64,000 bases of DNA from Trebonia sp963836195 (GCA_963836195.1 CAWIIX010000021.1:234600-298599); one strand, 5' to 3'; shown: positions 1-9,691, counted from the stretch's first letter. Program-made: numbers and translations. The notes: generated by a model from the sequence alone, not told the origin.

Positions 1-2
1 TC

Positions 3-1098
3 ATGGCCGACCGCGCGTCCTGCGTGCTCGCCACGAACATTATCGACTTGCGGCTGAAATACGCGAAGGTAGCCGCGCTGGGCGCGCCGCCCCGGGCGGC
101 GATCGGCGCGGCCCCGGCCGCCGCCGAGCAGTCGCCGTGGCCGGATGCGCAGCCCGCGTCCCCGTCGGCCGGGTCGGCCGGGTCGGCCGCCGGCGGCGAC
201 CGGTCGCGCTCCGAGCAGTACGCGGGCGGCCAGTACGGCAACGGCGGCCAGTACAACGGCGACCCCCAGTACAACGGCGACAGCCAGTACGACGGCAACA
301 GCCAGTACAACGGCAACAGCCAGTACAACGGCGACGCCCAGTACAACGGCGCCCAGTACGGCGGCGAGCAGGCCACCGTCACCCGCACGCAGTACCAGGC
401 CCCGGCCGCCGCCTCGTCGGCGGCCCCGGCGGCGCCGGCCGCCAGCTTCACCCCCGCCGCCCAGGACCGCTACGCCGCCGCCGCCAGCCAGTACGCCGCG
501 GCGGCGGGGCAGTACACCGCGGCCGGGCAGTACGGGTACGCCAACGGCGGCCAGGCGGCCAACGGCGGGCAGTACCAGCAGGCCGCCGAATACCCCGCCA
601 CCAGCGGATATCCCGACGCCGGGGGCTACCAGGGCACCGGCTACCAGGCCACCGCCGGCTACCAGGCGAACGGCGGCTACCAGGCAGAACGGCGGCTACG
701 CCGCCGGCCCGGGCTACTCGGGCGGGTCCGGCTACCCGGGCGCCGCGGGACAGCCGACCGGTGACGGCTACTCGAACGGGAACGGCTACTCGGGGGCGAA
801 CGGGTACTCGGGCGCGGGCGGCGGGGCGTACTTCACCCCCGCCAGCCCGGCCGCAGGCCAGTACCAGGGCCCGGCCGGCCAGCCGGCCGCGGGCGCGCCG
901 GTGACCGCCGTCCGCCGCTACCGCGAGCTCGGCAGCGGCGCCCCGTCGGGCGCGACGCCGGACGGGGCCAACGGCTACGGCGCAGCCGACGACGGGTCGG
1001 GCGGCGGCTACCCGGGGGGCGACTCCGACCAGTCGCGGCCGGACTCCGCTGAGTGGTCGCCGTCGGGATACTCCGACCAGGGTTACCGGTCGAGCTAG
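3..1098 (+). CDS. Tyr/Gly/Asn/Gln-rich low-complexity protein, 5' end uncertain, frameshifted
   Basis: I do not recognise the family. The first ATG is at base 3, so the true start may lie outside the window. About 55 ordinary residues are followed by tandem QYNG-type repeats (roughly 230-360) and then by GYQ/GYS-rich repeats. No membrane segment or catalytic motif is visible. Near base 680 the reading frame changes: removing one G after the codon CAG makes the repeat pattern continue (QNGGYAAGPGYSGG) to the stop at 1096-1098, giving about 364 residues. The stop codon abuts the ATG of the glutaredoxin-like gene. The composition suggests a disordered, possibly surface or phase-separating tail, but this is inference only. 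Confidence 0.55.
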
Positions 1099-1344
1099 AT
1101 GGCGCCGCCGCGAATCACCTTGCTCGGCCGTCCTGGATGTCACTTGTGCGATGATGCGCGAGAGATCATCCGCCGGGTTGCCTATGATCTCGGAGTTACG
1201 TGGGAAGAACGTGATATCACGCAATCGGAGGACGACTTGCGTGAATATTGGGAACAGATCCCCGTTACCTTCGTGGATGGTGTGCAGCACGATTTCTGGC
1301 GAGTATCGGAAGAGCGCCTGCGTGCTGCGCTGTCCGCTCAATAA
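1099..1344 (+). CDS. glutaredoxin-like thioredoxin-fold protein
   Basis: 81 residues. A thioredoxin-fold start (ITLLGRPGCHLCDDA) carries a CxxC pair (CHLC) in the usual place, followed by the cis-Pro loop region IPVTFVDG. This is the DUF836/glutaredoxin-2-like type often found beside rex in actinomycetes. The expected role is cytoplasmic thiol-disulfide exchange; the physiological substrate is unknown. The ATG directly follows the upstream stop codon with no gap, suggesting translational coupling. Codon use near the 3' end is less GC-biased than in the neighbours. Confidence 0.85.
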   Translation: MAPPRITLLGRPGCHLCDDAREIIRRVAYDLGVTWEERDITQSEDDLREYWEQIPVTFVDGVQHDFWRVSEERLRAALSAQ

Positions 1345-1744
1345 CACGAACACCAGGCATTAACAAATTACGCCCGTACCCGTACCCGTCTTACCTGTCT
1401 CCACTGCCGTCACATAACAGACATGCAGCGCGCGTCGTCCGTTGTCGGGCGCGATTCGTTATTATGGTGACGCGACTCGGCTGCCGCCCCGTCACGGTCC
1501 GTGATGGCCCCGTCGCGCCGGCCCGGCGTCCCCGGCCCGGCACCCTGGGCCGGGCGCGGTCGTCCGGCGGCGGACGACCGCACTTTGTGCATCTGTTCAC
1601 AAACGACGTATGGTGGGTAGCGGCCGCGACCGGCTCAAGCTGGCCGATAGAGGCCGATGTCCGTTCGCTCGCCATCGTCATCGTTGCGGGCTCGCGCCAC
1701 GTGCTCGCCCGCCGCAGCGCCGAACCTTCCCCCGGGAGCGTCGC
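1345..1744. other. intergenic region upstream of rex
   Basis: 400 bases with no convincing gene. It holds the Rex operator at 1585-1602 and must contain the promoter of the rex-hem operon. The part just after the glutaredoxin gene is relatively AT-rich. Confidence 0.6.
1585..1602 (+). promoter_or_regulatory. Rex operator (ROP)
   Basis: The site reads TTGTGCATCTGTTCACAA. It matches the published Rex consensus TTGTGAANNNNTTCACAA at every defined position except the sixth (C for A). It lies 143 bases upstream of the rex start, the arrangement known in Streptomyces coelicolor, where Rex represses its own rex-hemACD operon when NADH/NAD+ is low. Confidence 0.88.
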
Positions 1745-2479
1745 ATGTCCAATGCCGCCGAGCTTCCCGGCTTCGCATCGGAGCCCGGATCAACCGCCGA
1801 TCGCCCATACCCGGGCGGCATCCCCGAGGCCACCGTGGCCAGGCTCCCGGTGTACCTGCGGGCGCTCTACATGCTGGCGGAACGCGGGGTCTCGACCGTG
1901 GCGAGCGACGAGCTCGCCCGGGCGGCGGGGGTCAACTCGGCCAAGCTCCGCAAGGACCTGAGCCACCTGGGCTCCTACGGCATCCGGGGCGTCGGCTACG
2001 ACGTCGAGTACCTCGTCTACCAGGTGTCGAGGGCCCTGGGGCTGACGCAGAACTGGCCCGTGGTCATCGTCGGCGCCGGTAACCTCGGCCGCGCCCTCGC
2101 GCACTACGGCGGCTTCGTCACCAGGGGATTCCAGATCGAGGCGGTCTTCGACACCGACCAGTCGCTGATCGGGAGCGACATCGGCGGGGTTGTGGTCCGG
2201 CCCTCGAGCGAGCTTGAAGCGGTGGTGACCAGCGAGAACATCGCGATCGGGGTGATCGCGGTGCCTGCCGGGGCCGCCCAGTCGGTGTGCGACCGGCTGG
2301 TCGCGGCCGGGGTGACAAGCATCCTAAATTTCGCCCCGCTGGTGCTTAATGTGCCAGAGGGCGTGGATGTGCGTAAGGTCGACCTATCGATTGAGCTGCA
2401 GATTCTCGCCTTCCACGCCCAGCGGCGGTCCGCTGAGCGGTTTGAGCAGGCGGCGGATCCGACAGCGGCGGAAGCGTAG
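1745..2479 (+). CDS. rex: redox-sensing transcriptional repressor Rex
   Basis: 244 residues. An N-terminal winged helix (about 30-85, with the characteristic SAKLRKDLSHLGSYGIRGVGY block) is followed by a Rossmann NAD(H)-binding domain with GAGNLG at 110-115. Rex binds operators as a dimer and is released by NADH, so it derepresses respiratory and heme genes when electron acceptors are limiting. ATG 1745 was chosen because a GGGAG Shine-Dalgarno precedes it and the family N-terminus fits. The Rex operator upstream implies autoregulation. The heme genes follow directly. Confidence 0.95.
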   Translation: MSNAAELPGFASEPGSTADRPYPGGIPEATVARLPVYLRALYMLAERGVSTVASDELARAAGVNSAKLRKDLSHLGSYGIRGVGYDVEYLVYQVSRALGLTQNWPVVIVGAGNLGRALAHYGGFVTRGFQIEAVFDTDQSLIGSDIGGVVVRPSSELEAVVTSENIAIGVIAVPAGAAQSVCDRLVAAGVTSILNFAPLVLNVPEGVDVRKVDLSIELQILAFHAQRRSAERFEQAADPTAAEA

Positions 2480-2505
2480 GCGGTATTGAGGGTGGGACCC
2501 GAACA

Positions 2506-3912
2506 ATGAGCGTCCTCGTCGTCGGACTGAGCCACAAGAGCGCACCGGTCTCGACGCTTGAGCGTGCCGCGGTCAGCGGCGACACGCTCGGGAAGCTGCT
2601 GCACGACGTCGCGCGACTGCCGGACATCGCCGAGACGTTCGTGATCTCGACCTGCAACCGGGTGGAGGTCTACGCCGAGGTCGGCCGGTTCCACGGCGGC
2701 GTCGCCGGGGTGTGCGACCTGCTCTCGCGCTACTCGGGCATCCCCGCCGCCGAGCTGACCTCCAGCCTCTACGTGCACTACGAGGACCGGGCGGTCCAGC
2801 ATCTGCTGGCGGTCTCGAGCGGCCTCGAGTCGATGGTGGTGGGCGAGGACCAGATACTCGGCCAGGTGCGGACGGCGCTGAAGGTGGCCGGCGACCACGG
2901 GACGCTCGGCCGGTCACTGCGCGACCTCGGCCGGCTCGCGCTGCGGACCGGGAAGCGCGCCCGCGCCGAAACCGGCATCGACCGGCTCGGGCTCAGCCTG
3001 GTCAGCGTGGGGATCGAGCTGGCCGCGCCGCACCTGGGGAGCGCGCCGGACGAAGGTCAAGATCAACCCAAGCTTGTCTCGAACGGTCCGGGGCGACTGT
3101 CCGGGCTCCATGTCCTCGTGGTCGGGGCCGGCGCGATGAGCGGGCTGGCCGTGGCCACCGCCGCCCGGGCGGGGGCGGCGCGGGTGACGGTCGCCAACCG
3201 GACCCGGGCCAGGGCCGAGCGGCTCGCGGCCGGCGTCGGCGGCGCGGTCGCCGACTTCGACGACCTGGCGCCCGCAATCGAGGCGGCCGACCTCGTGATC
3301 TCCTGCACCGGCGCCGCCAGCCTGGTGATCACCGAGCCGGTCGTTCGGGCGGTGCTGGCCGGCCGCGACCCGGCCCGCCCGCTGGTGCTGCTCGACCTGG
3401 CGATGCCGCGTGACGTCGATCGGGCGGTGGCCGAGCTGCCCGGGCCGGCCGAGGCGGCCGTGATCGTGATCAGCATGGACACGCTGCGCGGGACCGGCGA
3501 GACCGCCGTCGGGGCCGACGAGGTGGCCGCCGTCCGCGCGATCGTCGAGGAGGAGTTCGCCGCCTACGGCTCCGCCGTCCGCGCCGACCGGGTGACGCCG
3601 ACCGTGGTGGCGCTGCGGGCGAAGGCGGCGACGGTCGTCGACGCCGAGCTCGCCCGGCTGGCCGGGCGGCTGTCGGAGGAGAGCGTGAGCGGTCACGCGC
3701 TGGAAGAAATGGCCCAGACGGTGCGACGAGTGGTAGACAAGCTGTTGCATGCGCCCACCGTTCGGGTAAAAGAACTCGCGTCGTCGCCGGACGGGGAAGA
3801 GTACGCGGCCGCGCTGCGGGTGCTGTTCGATCTTGACCCGCGAACGATCGACGCCGTGACCCACGCCGAGGTGGACTCCCCGAGCATTCCCAATCTGGAG
3901 GGGGACCTGTGA
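2506..3912 (+). CDS. hemA: glutamyl-tRNA reductase
   Basis: 468 residues. It catalyses the first committed step of C5-pathway heme synthesis, NADPH-dependent reduction of Glu-tRNA to glutamate-1-semialdehyde. The catalytic cysteine is visible as C50 in STCNRVEVY. The signature GEDQILGQVR and the NADPH-binding VVGAGAMSG segment follow, then the C-terminal dimerisation helices. The gene lies 26 bases after rex, and its stop overlaps the GTG of hemC (GTGA), so rex-hemA-hemC are very likely co-transcribed under Rex control. Confidence 0.96.
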   Translation: MSVLVVGLSHKSAPVSTLERAAVSGDTLGKLLHDVARLPDIAETFVISTCNRVEVYAEVGRFHGGVAGVCDLLSRYSGIPAAELTSSLYVHYEDRAVQHLLAVSSGLESMVVGEDQILGQVRTALKVAGDHGTLGRSLRDLGRLALRTGKRARAETGIDRLGLSLVSVGIELAAPHLGSAPDEGQDQPKLVSNGPGRLSGLHVLVVGAGAMSGLAVATAARAGAARVTVANRTRARAERLAAGVGGAVADFDDLAPAIEAADLVISCTGAASLVITEPVVRAVLAGRDPARPLVLLDLAMPRDVDRAVAELPGPAEAAVIVISMDTLRGTGETAVGADEVAAVRAIVEEEFAAYGSAVRADRVTPTVVALRAKAATVVDAELARLAGRLSEESVSGHALEEMAQTVRRVVDKLLHAPTVRVKELASSPDGEEYAAALRVLFDLDPRTIDAVTHAEVDSPSIPNLEGDL

Positions 3913-4904
3913 ACCCGGAACCGCTGCGACTCGGCAGCCGCCGCAGCCCGATGGCGATCTCGCAATCCGGCGACGTGGCCAGGCTGATCACCGGGCAGAC
4001 GGGCCGCCGGGTCGAGATCGTGGGCGTCACCACCCTCGGCGACGTGAGCAGGGAGCAGCTCACCCAGATCGGCGGTACGGGGGTTTTCGTGAGCGCATTG
4101 CGGGAATCCCTGCTCCGCGAGGAGGTGGACTTCGCCGTGCACTCGCTCAAGGACCTGCCGACCGGGAGCCGCTCCTGGCATCACTGTGGCCGCCATCCCG
4201 GCCCGCGACGACCCGCGCGACGCGCTGGTCGGGCGGGACGGGGCCAAGCTGGCCGACCTGCCCCCGGGCGCGCGCATCGGCACCGGCTCGCCGCGCCGCG
4301 CCGCCCAGCTGTCCGTGCTGCGGTCCGACCTCACCTGCGTGCCCATCCGCGGGAACGCGAACACCCGGCTGGCGAAGGTGCGCGACGGTGAGCTCGACGC
4401 GGTCGTGCTCGCGTACGCGGGACTGGCCAGGATCGGCCACACCGACCTGGTGAGCGAGATCTTCGAACCCGACGACATGGTGCCCGCCCCGGGCCAGGGC
4501 GCGCTCGCGGTCGAGTGCCGGTCCGATGACGCCGAGCTGGTCGGCGCTGCTCGCGACCATCGACCACGCGGCCGACCCGGGCGGCGGTGACCGCCGAGCG
4601 GTCGCTGCTGGCCGCCCTGGAGGCGGGCTGCAGCGCCCCGGTCGGCGCATACGCGACCGGCTACGCGGGTACCGGTCGGCTGCGACTGGACGCCGTGGTT
4701 CTCGGCACCCGGTCGGAAACTCCGACGCCTGGCGCTTTGGACCCGGGCGCGGCTAACGGCACAATAGTGATACGTGAAAGCGGCGAAGCGGACGCAGGCG
4801 AGGCAGCCCGACTTGGGCGCGAGCTGGCGGCGCGGATGCTGGCGCTCGGCGCGGCAGACCTGATGCGCGCAGACGACACCGACGGGGATGGTGCGCATGA
4901 CTGA
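3909..4904 (+). CDS. hemC: porphobilinogen deaminase (hydroxymethylbilane synthase), three frameshifts
   Basis: Polymerises four porphobilinogens to hydroxymethylbilane. The GTG start overlaps the hemA stop. The protein is recognisable in successive frames: LRLGSRRSPMAISQS and HSLKDLPT first, then IPARDDPRDAL, IGTGSPRRAAQL and APGQGALAVEC, then LLATIDHAAD, then AAVTAERSLLAALEAGCSAPVGA with the cofactor-anchoring Cys. Removing one base near 4171, 4543 and 4573 gives a continuous protein of about 330 residues, close to the family length. All domains survive and the enzyme is essential, so the breaks are probably sequence errors rather than decay. Confidence 0.9.
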
Positions 4905-6462
4905 TATCGACGGTTGGGTCGCGTTCGTCGGCGCCGGCCCCGGCGACGACGGACTCCTGACGATGCGCGCGGTGCGGTTGCTGGCCGACGCGAGCCTGGT
5001 CGTGGCCGAGGCGGAGCTGGCCGACCGGGTCCGCCACCTGCTGGCCGACGACGTGCAGCTGGCCGAGCCTTCCGACCCGCCGGGCACGGCCAAGGTGCTC
5101 GCGGTGGCGGCGAAGGCCGGGCAGCTCGCGGTCCGGCTGTTCCCCGGCGACCCGCTGCTCTCCGGCGCCGCCGCCGAGATCCAGGCGTGCGCCAAGGCGA
5201 AGGCGCGGTTCGAGATCGTCCCCGGCGTGGCCGCGGCGACCGGCACCCCCGCCTACGCGGGGATCGCGCTGACCGGCGACGCGCCCGGAGAGCTGAGGAT
5301 CATCCACGCCAACGACGCCAGCCGGGTCGGCTACAGCGCCGGCACGCTGGTGATCATGGGCGCGGAGACCGCCCCGGCCGACCTCGGCAAGATGCTGATC
5401 GCGGCCGGCTGGCCCGACGCGACGCCCTTCGCCATCACCTGGGACGGGACCACCACCGACCAGCAGACGGTCGTCACCACCCTCGGCCGCATCGGGCCCG
5501 ACCTGAAGGCGGCCGGGGTGACCGTCGCCACGACCAGGGGCGGCGCCATCGCCGTGGTCGGCGACGCGGCGGCGGCGAAGAGCCGGCTGTCCTGGTTCGA
5601 GACCAAGCCGCTGTTCGGCTGGCGGGTGCTGGTGCCGCGCACCAGGGAGCAGGCCTCGGTCGTGTCCGACCAGCTCCGCGAGTACGGCGCGGTGCCCGAG
5701 GAGGTGCCGACGATCGCGGTCGAGCCGCCGCGCACGCCGCAGCAGATGGAGCGGGCGGTCAAGGGCCTCGTCACCGGCCGGTACCAGTGGGTGGCGTTCA
5801 CCTCGACCAACGCGGTCAAGGCGGTGCGGGAGAAGCTCGAGGAGTACGGCCTCGACGCCCGGGCCTTCGCCGGGGTCAAGGTCGCCGCGGTGGGCGACCA
5901 GACGACGGCGGCGCTGCTCGACTTCGGCATCCGGCCCGACCTGGTGCCGGAGGGACAGCAGTCGGCCGAGGGCCTGGCCGAGGCGTGGCCGCCGTTCGAC
6001 GACGTGCTCGACCCGATCAACCGGGTGCTGCTGCCCCGGGCCGACATCGCCACCGAGACCCTGCTCGCCCGGCTGACCGACCTTGGCTGGGAGGCGGAGG
6101 ACGTGACCGCGTACCGGACGGTGCGCGCCGCGCCGCCGCCCGCCCCGATCCGCGAGGCGATCAAGGGCGGCGGGTTCGACGCCGTCCTGTTCACGTCCTC
6201 GTCCACGGTCAGGAACCTGGTCGGCATCGCGGGCAAGCCGCACGCGGTCACCGTGATCGGCGTGATCGGCCCGCAGACGGCGAAGACGGCGGCCGAGTTC
6301 GGGCTGCGGGTCGACGTGACGGCGACCAAGCCGTCGGTCAGCGCGCTGGTCGATGCGCTGGCCGACTTCGGCGCCGCCCAGCGCGACGCCGCGCTGGAGG
6401 CCGGCGAGCCGCTGCGCCGCCCGAGCGAGCGCCGCCGCGGCGGCCGACGCCGTCTGAGGTAG
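4897..6462 (+). CDS. hemD: uroporphyrinogen-III C-methyltransferase / uroporphyrinogen-III synthase fusion
   Basis: 521 residues with two domains. Residues 1 to about 240 form a tetrapyrrole methylase fold (VGAGPGDDGLLTMRA, EIVPGVAAATGTPAY). Residues about 250-510 form uroporphyrinogen-III synthase (WRVLVPRTREQA, WVAFTSTNAVKAV, FTSSSTVRNL). This fusion is the usual HemD of actinomycetes: it closes hydroxymethylbilane to uroporphyrinogen III, and the first domain may methylate it to precorrin-2. ATG 4897 was preferred over ATG 4888 because of the GGGG spacing; it overlaps the end of hemC. The C-terminus is Arg-rich. Confidence 0.92.
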   Translation: MTDIDGWVAFVGAGPGDDGLLTMRAVRLLADASLVVAEAELADRVRHLLADDVQLAEPSDPPGTAKVLAVAAKAGQLAVRLFPGDPLLSGAAAEIQACAKAKARFEIVPGVAAATGTPAYAGIALTGDAPGELRIIHANDASRVGYSAGTLVIMGAETAPADLGKMLIAAGWPDATPFAITWDGTTTDQQTVVTTLGRIGPDLKAAGVTVATTRGGAIAVVGDAAAAKSRLSWFETKPLFGWRVLVPRTREQASVVSDQLREYGAVPEEVPTIAVEPPRTPQQMERAVKGLVTGRYQWVAFTSTNAVKAVREKLEEYGLDARAFAGVKVAAVGDQTTAALLDFGIRPDLVPEGQQSAEGLAEAWPPFDDVLDPINRVLLPRADIATETLLARLTDLGWEAEDVTAYRTVRAAPPPAPIREAIKGGGFDAVLFTSSSTVRNLVGIAGKPHAVTVIGVIGPQTAKTAAEFGLRVDVTATKPSVSALVDALADFGAAQRDAALEAGEPLRRPSERRRGGRRRLR

Positions 6463-6492
6463 CACCACCCCACCCCTACGGAGAGAATTGCT

Positions 6493-7477
6493 GTGAGTGC
6501 TGGGTTTCCTGAAGTGAGGCCGCGGCGGCTGCGCGGGACGAAGGCGCTGCGGGCGATGGTGGCGGAGACCGCGCTGCGCCCGGCCGAGCTGGTGCTTCCG
6601 GTGTTCATCAAGGAAGGCCTGGCCGACCCGCAGCCGATCAGCTCGATGCCGGGCGTGCTCCAGCACACCAGGGACTCGCTGCGGAAGGCGGCCGCCGCGG
6701 CGGCCGGGGCCGGGGTCGGCGGGATCATCGTCTTCGGCATCCCGGCCGACAAGGACGGCGTCGGCAGCGGCGCCGACGACCCCGAGGGCATCTCCCAGGT
6801 CGCGATCGCCGACATCAGGGCCGAGGTCGGCGACGACCTGGTGATCATGGCGGACCTGTGCCTGTGCGAGTACACCGACCACGGCCACTGCGGCATCGTC
6901 ACCGACGACGGCTACGTGGACAACGACGCGACGCTCGAGCGCTACGCGTCGACGGCGGTCGCGCAGGCGCGGGCGGGCGCGCACATGGTGGCGCCGAGCG
7001 GCATGATGGACGGCCAGGTCGGCGCCATCAGGAAGGCGCTCGACGGGGCCGGCTTCCGGAACGTCCCGATCTGCGGCTACTCGGCGAAGTACGCCTCGGC
7101 CTTCTACGGCCCGTTCCGCGAGGCGGCCGAGGGCGCGCCGAAGTTCGGCGACCGCGCCACCCACCAGCAGGACCCGGCCAACGTGCTCGAGGCGCTGAAG
7201 GAGGTCGAGCTCGACCTGGCCGAGGGGGCCGACATGGTGATGGTCAAGCCGGCCCTCAGCTACCTCGACGTGATCCGCCGGGTGACCGACATGGTCCAGC
7301 GTTCCGGTCGCCGCGTACCAGGTCAGCGGCGAGTTCGCGATGATCGAGGCCGCCGCCGCCAACGGCTGGCTGGACCGGGACAAGGCGATCATGGAGACCC
7401 TCACCTCGATCCGCCGCGCGGGCGCCTCCGTCATCCTCACCTACTGGGCCACGGAAGTGGCCGGCTGGCTCCGCTGA
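6493..7477 (+). CDS. hemB: delta-aminolevulinic acid dehydratase (porphobilinogen synthase), one frameshift
   Basis: Condenses two aminolevulinates to porphobilinogen. The cysteine-rich metal site DLCLCEYTDHGHCG indicates the zinc-type enzyme. Both active-site lysine contexts are visible: YSAKYASAFYGPFRE and MVKPALSYLDVIR. Near 7293 one extra base shifts the frame; removing it restores VPVAAYQVSGEFAMIEAA and the tail GASVILTYWATEVAGWLR, ending at 7477 (about 327 residues). The GTG start has a GGAGAG ribosome site. It follows hemD by 30 bases in the same operon. Confidence 0.94.
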
Positions 7478-7629
7478 CGCGGACCGTGGTGCGGGTCACC
7501 ACCGTCTGGGCCTGGTGAGGCCCCCGGTGGCGGTACGCTTTCGGCTATCCCACCCGACCGCATGAGCGGATGCTTTGGCATATCCGTCGGCGGCGTGGGG
7601 TCGGTGGACCACTAGGAGTTCGGGGCCTG

Positions 7630-8322
7630 ATGGTAGCGATGATGCGGCGACGAGGCCGACGCCGGGCGGCGCAGCGGCCGCCCGACCTCGGCGCGGCGGC
7701 GCTGGAGTACGCCGCGATGGGGTGGCCGGTCTGCCCCGGGGCGCACGCGAGCGACGGACTCGACGGGATCGGGCTGTCGGAGCCGGGGCGGGCCTGCTCA
7801 TGCGACCGGGTCGGCTGCCCCGCGCCAGGCGCGCACCCGGTGTCGCCAACCTGGCAGATGCAGGCGAGCGTGGACAGCGAAGTGGTAAGGCAGTGGTGGG
7901 AAGCCCGTCCGGAGGCGAACGTGATACTCGTCACCGGGCGGGTTTTTGACGTTCTGGACGTGCCCGCGGTCGCCGGGGCGACCGTGCTCGCGCGGATGGC
8001 GGCGGCCGGGGTCGAGACCGGGCCGGTCGCGGTCCAGGGCGCCGAGCGGATGCACTTCTACGTCATCACCAGGGGCGCGCCGGCCGACGAGGACGAGTGG
8101 TGGTCGTGCGGCCTCGACTCCTCGCCGGACATGTTCACCCAGACCGAGGCGCTGCGCTGGCACTGCCGGGACAGCTACGTGCTCGCCCCGCCCTCCAGGT
8201 ACGGCACCGGCCAGGACGTACGCTGGGTGCGCGCGCCCGCGGGGCCGTCGGGCGCGCAGCCGCTGCCGGACGCGCTGCGGCTGCTTGAGTTCCTGGTTGA
8301 CGTGCTTGAGGAAGAAGGCTAG
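7630..8322 (+). CDS. bifunctional DNA primase/polymerase (PrimPol) N-terminal-like protein
   Basis: About 230 residues. It resembles the Prim-Pol N-terminal domain of actinomycete proteins: AALEYAAMGWPVCPG at the start, a Cys-rich CSCDRVGCPAPGAHP segment, then SYVLAPPSRYGTG and RWVRAP near the end. No helicase or C-terminal primase domain is attached, so catalytic activity is unproven. ATG 7630 was chosen because AGGAG lies about 13 bases upstream; an upstream ATG at 7570 would add an Arg-rich leader. It sits between hemB and hemL and is followed by the hemL GTG after 3 bases, so it is probably carried in the heme operon. Confidence 0.65.
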   Translation: MVAMMRRRGRRRAAQRPPDLGAAALEYAAMGWPVCPGAHASDGLDGIGLSEPGRACSCDRVGCPAPGAHPVSPTWQMQASVDSEVVRQWWEARPEANVILVTGRVFDVLDVPAVAGATVLARMAAAGVETGPVAVQGAERMHFYVITRGAPADEDEWWSCGLDSSPDMFTQTEALRWHCRDSYVLAPPSRYGTGQDVRWVRAPAGPSGAQPLPDALRLLEFLVDVLEEEG

Positions 8323-8325
8323 TTC

Positions 8326-9621
8326 GTGACTGACCGATCCGCCGAACTGTTCGCCCGCGCCGTCGAGGTGACCCCGGGCGGGGTGAATTCACCGGTTCGC
8401 GCGTTCGGCCCGGTGGGCGGGGTGCCCCGGTTCATCGAGCGCGGGGCCGGGCCCTACCTGTTCGACGTGGACGGTCGTCAGTACGTGGACCTCGTGTGCT
8501 CCTGGGGCCCGATGATCCTCGGGCACGCGCATCCGTCGGTGGTGGCGGCCGTGTCGGACGCGCTCGCGCGCGGCACGTCGTTCGGCGCCGCCACCCCGGG
8601 CGAGGTCGAGCTGGCGGCGGAGATCATCGCGCGGGCCCCGGTCGAGCAGGTCCGGCTGGTCAACTCGGGCACCGAGGCGACGATGTCGGCGCTCCGGCTG
8701 GCCCGCGGCTACACCGGCCGCTCGGTCGTGGTGAAGTTCGCCGGCTGCTACCACGGCCACGTGGACGCGCTGCTCGTCGCGGCCGGGTCCGGCGTGGCCA
8801 CGCTCGGGCTGCCGGACACGCCCGGGGTGACCGGCGCGTCCGCCGCCGACACGGTGGTGCTGCCGTACAACGACCCGGCCGCCGTCACCGAGCTGTTCGC
8901 GGCCCGCGGGGGCGAGATCGCCTGCGTCATCACCGAGGCCTGCCCGGCCAACATGGGCGTGGTCCCGCCCGCCCCCGGCTTCAACCAGCTGCTCAGGTCG
9001 CTCTGCGATGGCGCCGGGGCGCTGCTGATCATGGACGAGGTGCTGACCGGCTTCCGCGTCTCCGCATCGGGCTGGTACGGGCTCGACGGCGTCCGCGGCG
9101 ACCTGGTGACGTTCGGCAAGGTGATGGGCGGCGGCCTGCCCTGCGCCGCGTTCGGCGGCCGGGCCGAGATCATGTCCAGGCTCGCGCCGGTCGGCCCGGT
9201 CTACCAGGCGGGCACGCTGTCGGGCAACCCGCTGGCCACCGCGGCCGGCCTGGCCACCCTGCGCGCCTGCACGCCCGAGGTGTACGGCGCGGTCGACTCG
9301 TTCGCGGGCGCGCTCTCCAAGCTGGTCTCGGCCGAGCTCGCCGCCGTCGGCGTGCCGCATTACCTGTCGGCCGCGGGCAGCCTGTTCACGGTCTTCATCG
9401 GCCGGACCGACCCGGTCGCCAACTTCGACGACGCCAAGGACCAGTCCACCGCCGCGTACTCCGCGTTCTTCCACGCCATGCTGGACGGCGGCGTCTACCT
9501 GCCGCCGTCGGCGTTCGAGGCGTGGTTCACCTCCGCCGCGCACGGCGAGGCGGAGCTCGACCGGATCGCCGCCGCCCTCCCGGCCGCCGCCCGCGCCGCC
9601 GCCGCAGCCCTACCGGATTAG
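8326..9621 (+). CDS. hemL: glutamate-1-semialdehyde 2,1-aminomutase
   Basis: 431 residues, full length. A PLP-dependent class III aminotransferase-fold enzyme that isomerises glutamate-1-semialdehyde to aminolevulinate, completing the C5 route begun by HemA. Recognisable blocks are TPGGVNSPVRAFGPVGG, NSGTEATMSALRLARG, GCYHGHVDALLVAAGSG and the PLP lysine K265 in TFGKVMGGGLP, then YQAGTLSGNPLA. It starts with GTG behind a GAGGAAGAAGG ribosome site inside the end of the preceding gene. Confidence 0.96.
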   Translation: MTDRSAELFARAVEVTPGGVNSPVRAFGPVGGVPRFIERGAGPYLFDVDGRQYVDLVCSWGPMILGHAHPSVVAAVSDALARGTSFGAATPGEVELAAEIIARAPVEQVRLVNSGTEATMSALRLARGYTGRSVVVKFAGCYHGHVDALLVAAGSGVATLGLPDTPGVTGASAADTVVLPYNDPAAVTELFAARGGEIACVITEACPANMGVVPPAPGFNQLLRSLCDGAGALLIMDEVLTGFRVSASGWYGLDGVRGDLVTFGKVMGGGLPCAAFGGRAEIMSRLAPVGPVYQAGTLSGNPLATAAGLATLRACTPEVYGAVDSFAGALSKLVSAELAAVGVPHYLSAAGSLFTVFIGRTDPVANFDDAKDQSTAAYSAFFHAMLDGGVYLPPSAFEAWFTSAAHGEAELDRIAAALPAAARAAAAALPD

Positions 9622-9691
9622 CCGCAAAAGCGTCAGGATTGACGTCAGGGCCGAGGGCAGGTAGCTCCCCGGACGGACGGGATGTCGACTG

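Noticed and set aside
4753..7440. 895-codon open frame on the minus strand opposite hemC-hemD-hemB
   Set aside because: It is the antisense shadow of GC-rich coding DNA, with Arg/Gly/Asp/Leu-biased composition and no domain.
7290..7518. Alternative hemB C-terminus running to 7518
   Set aside because: It is the wrong frame after the insertion near 7293; the conserved HemB tail appears in the neighbouring frame and ends at 7477.
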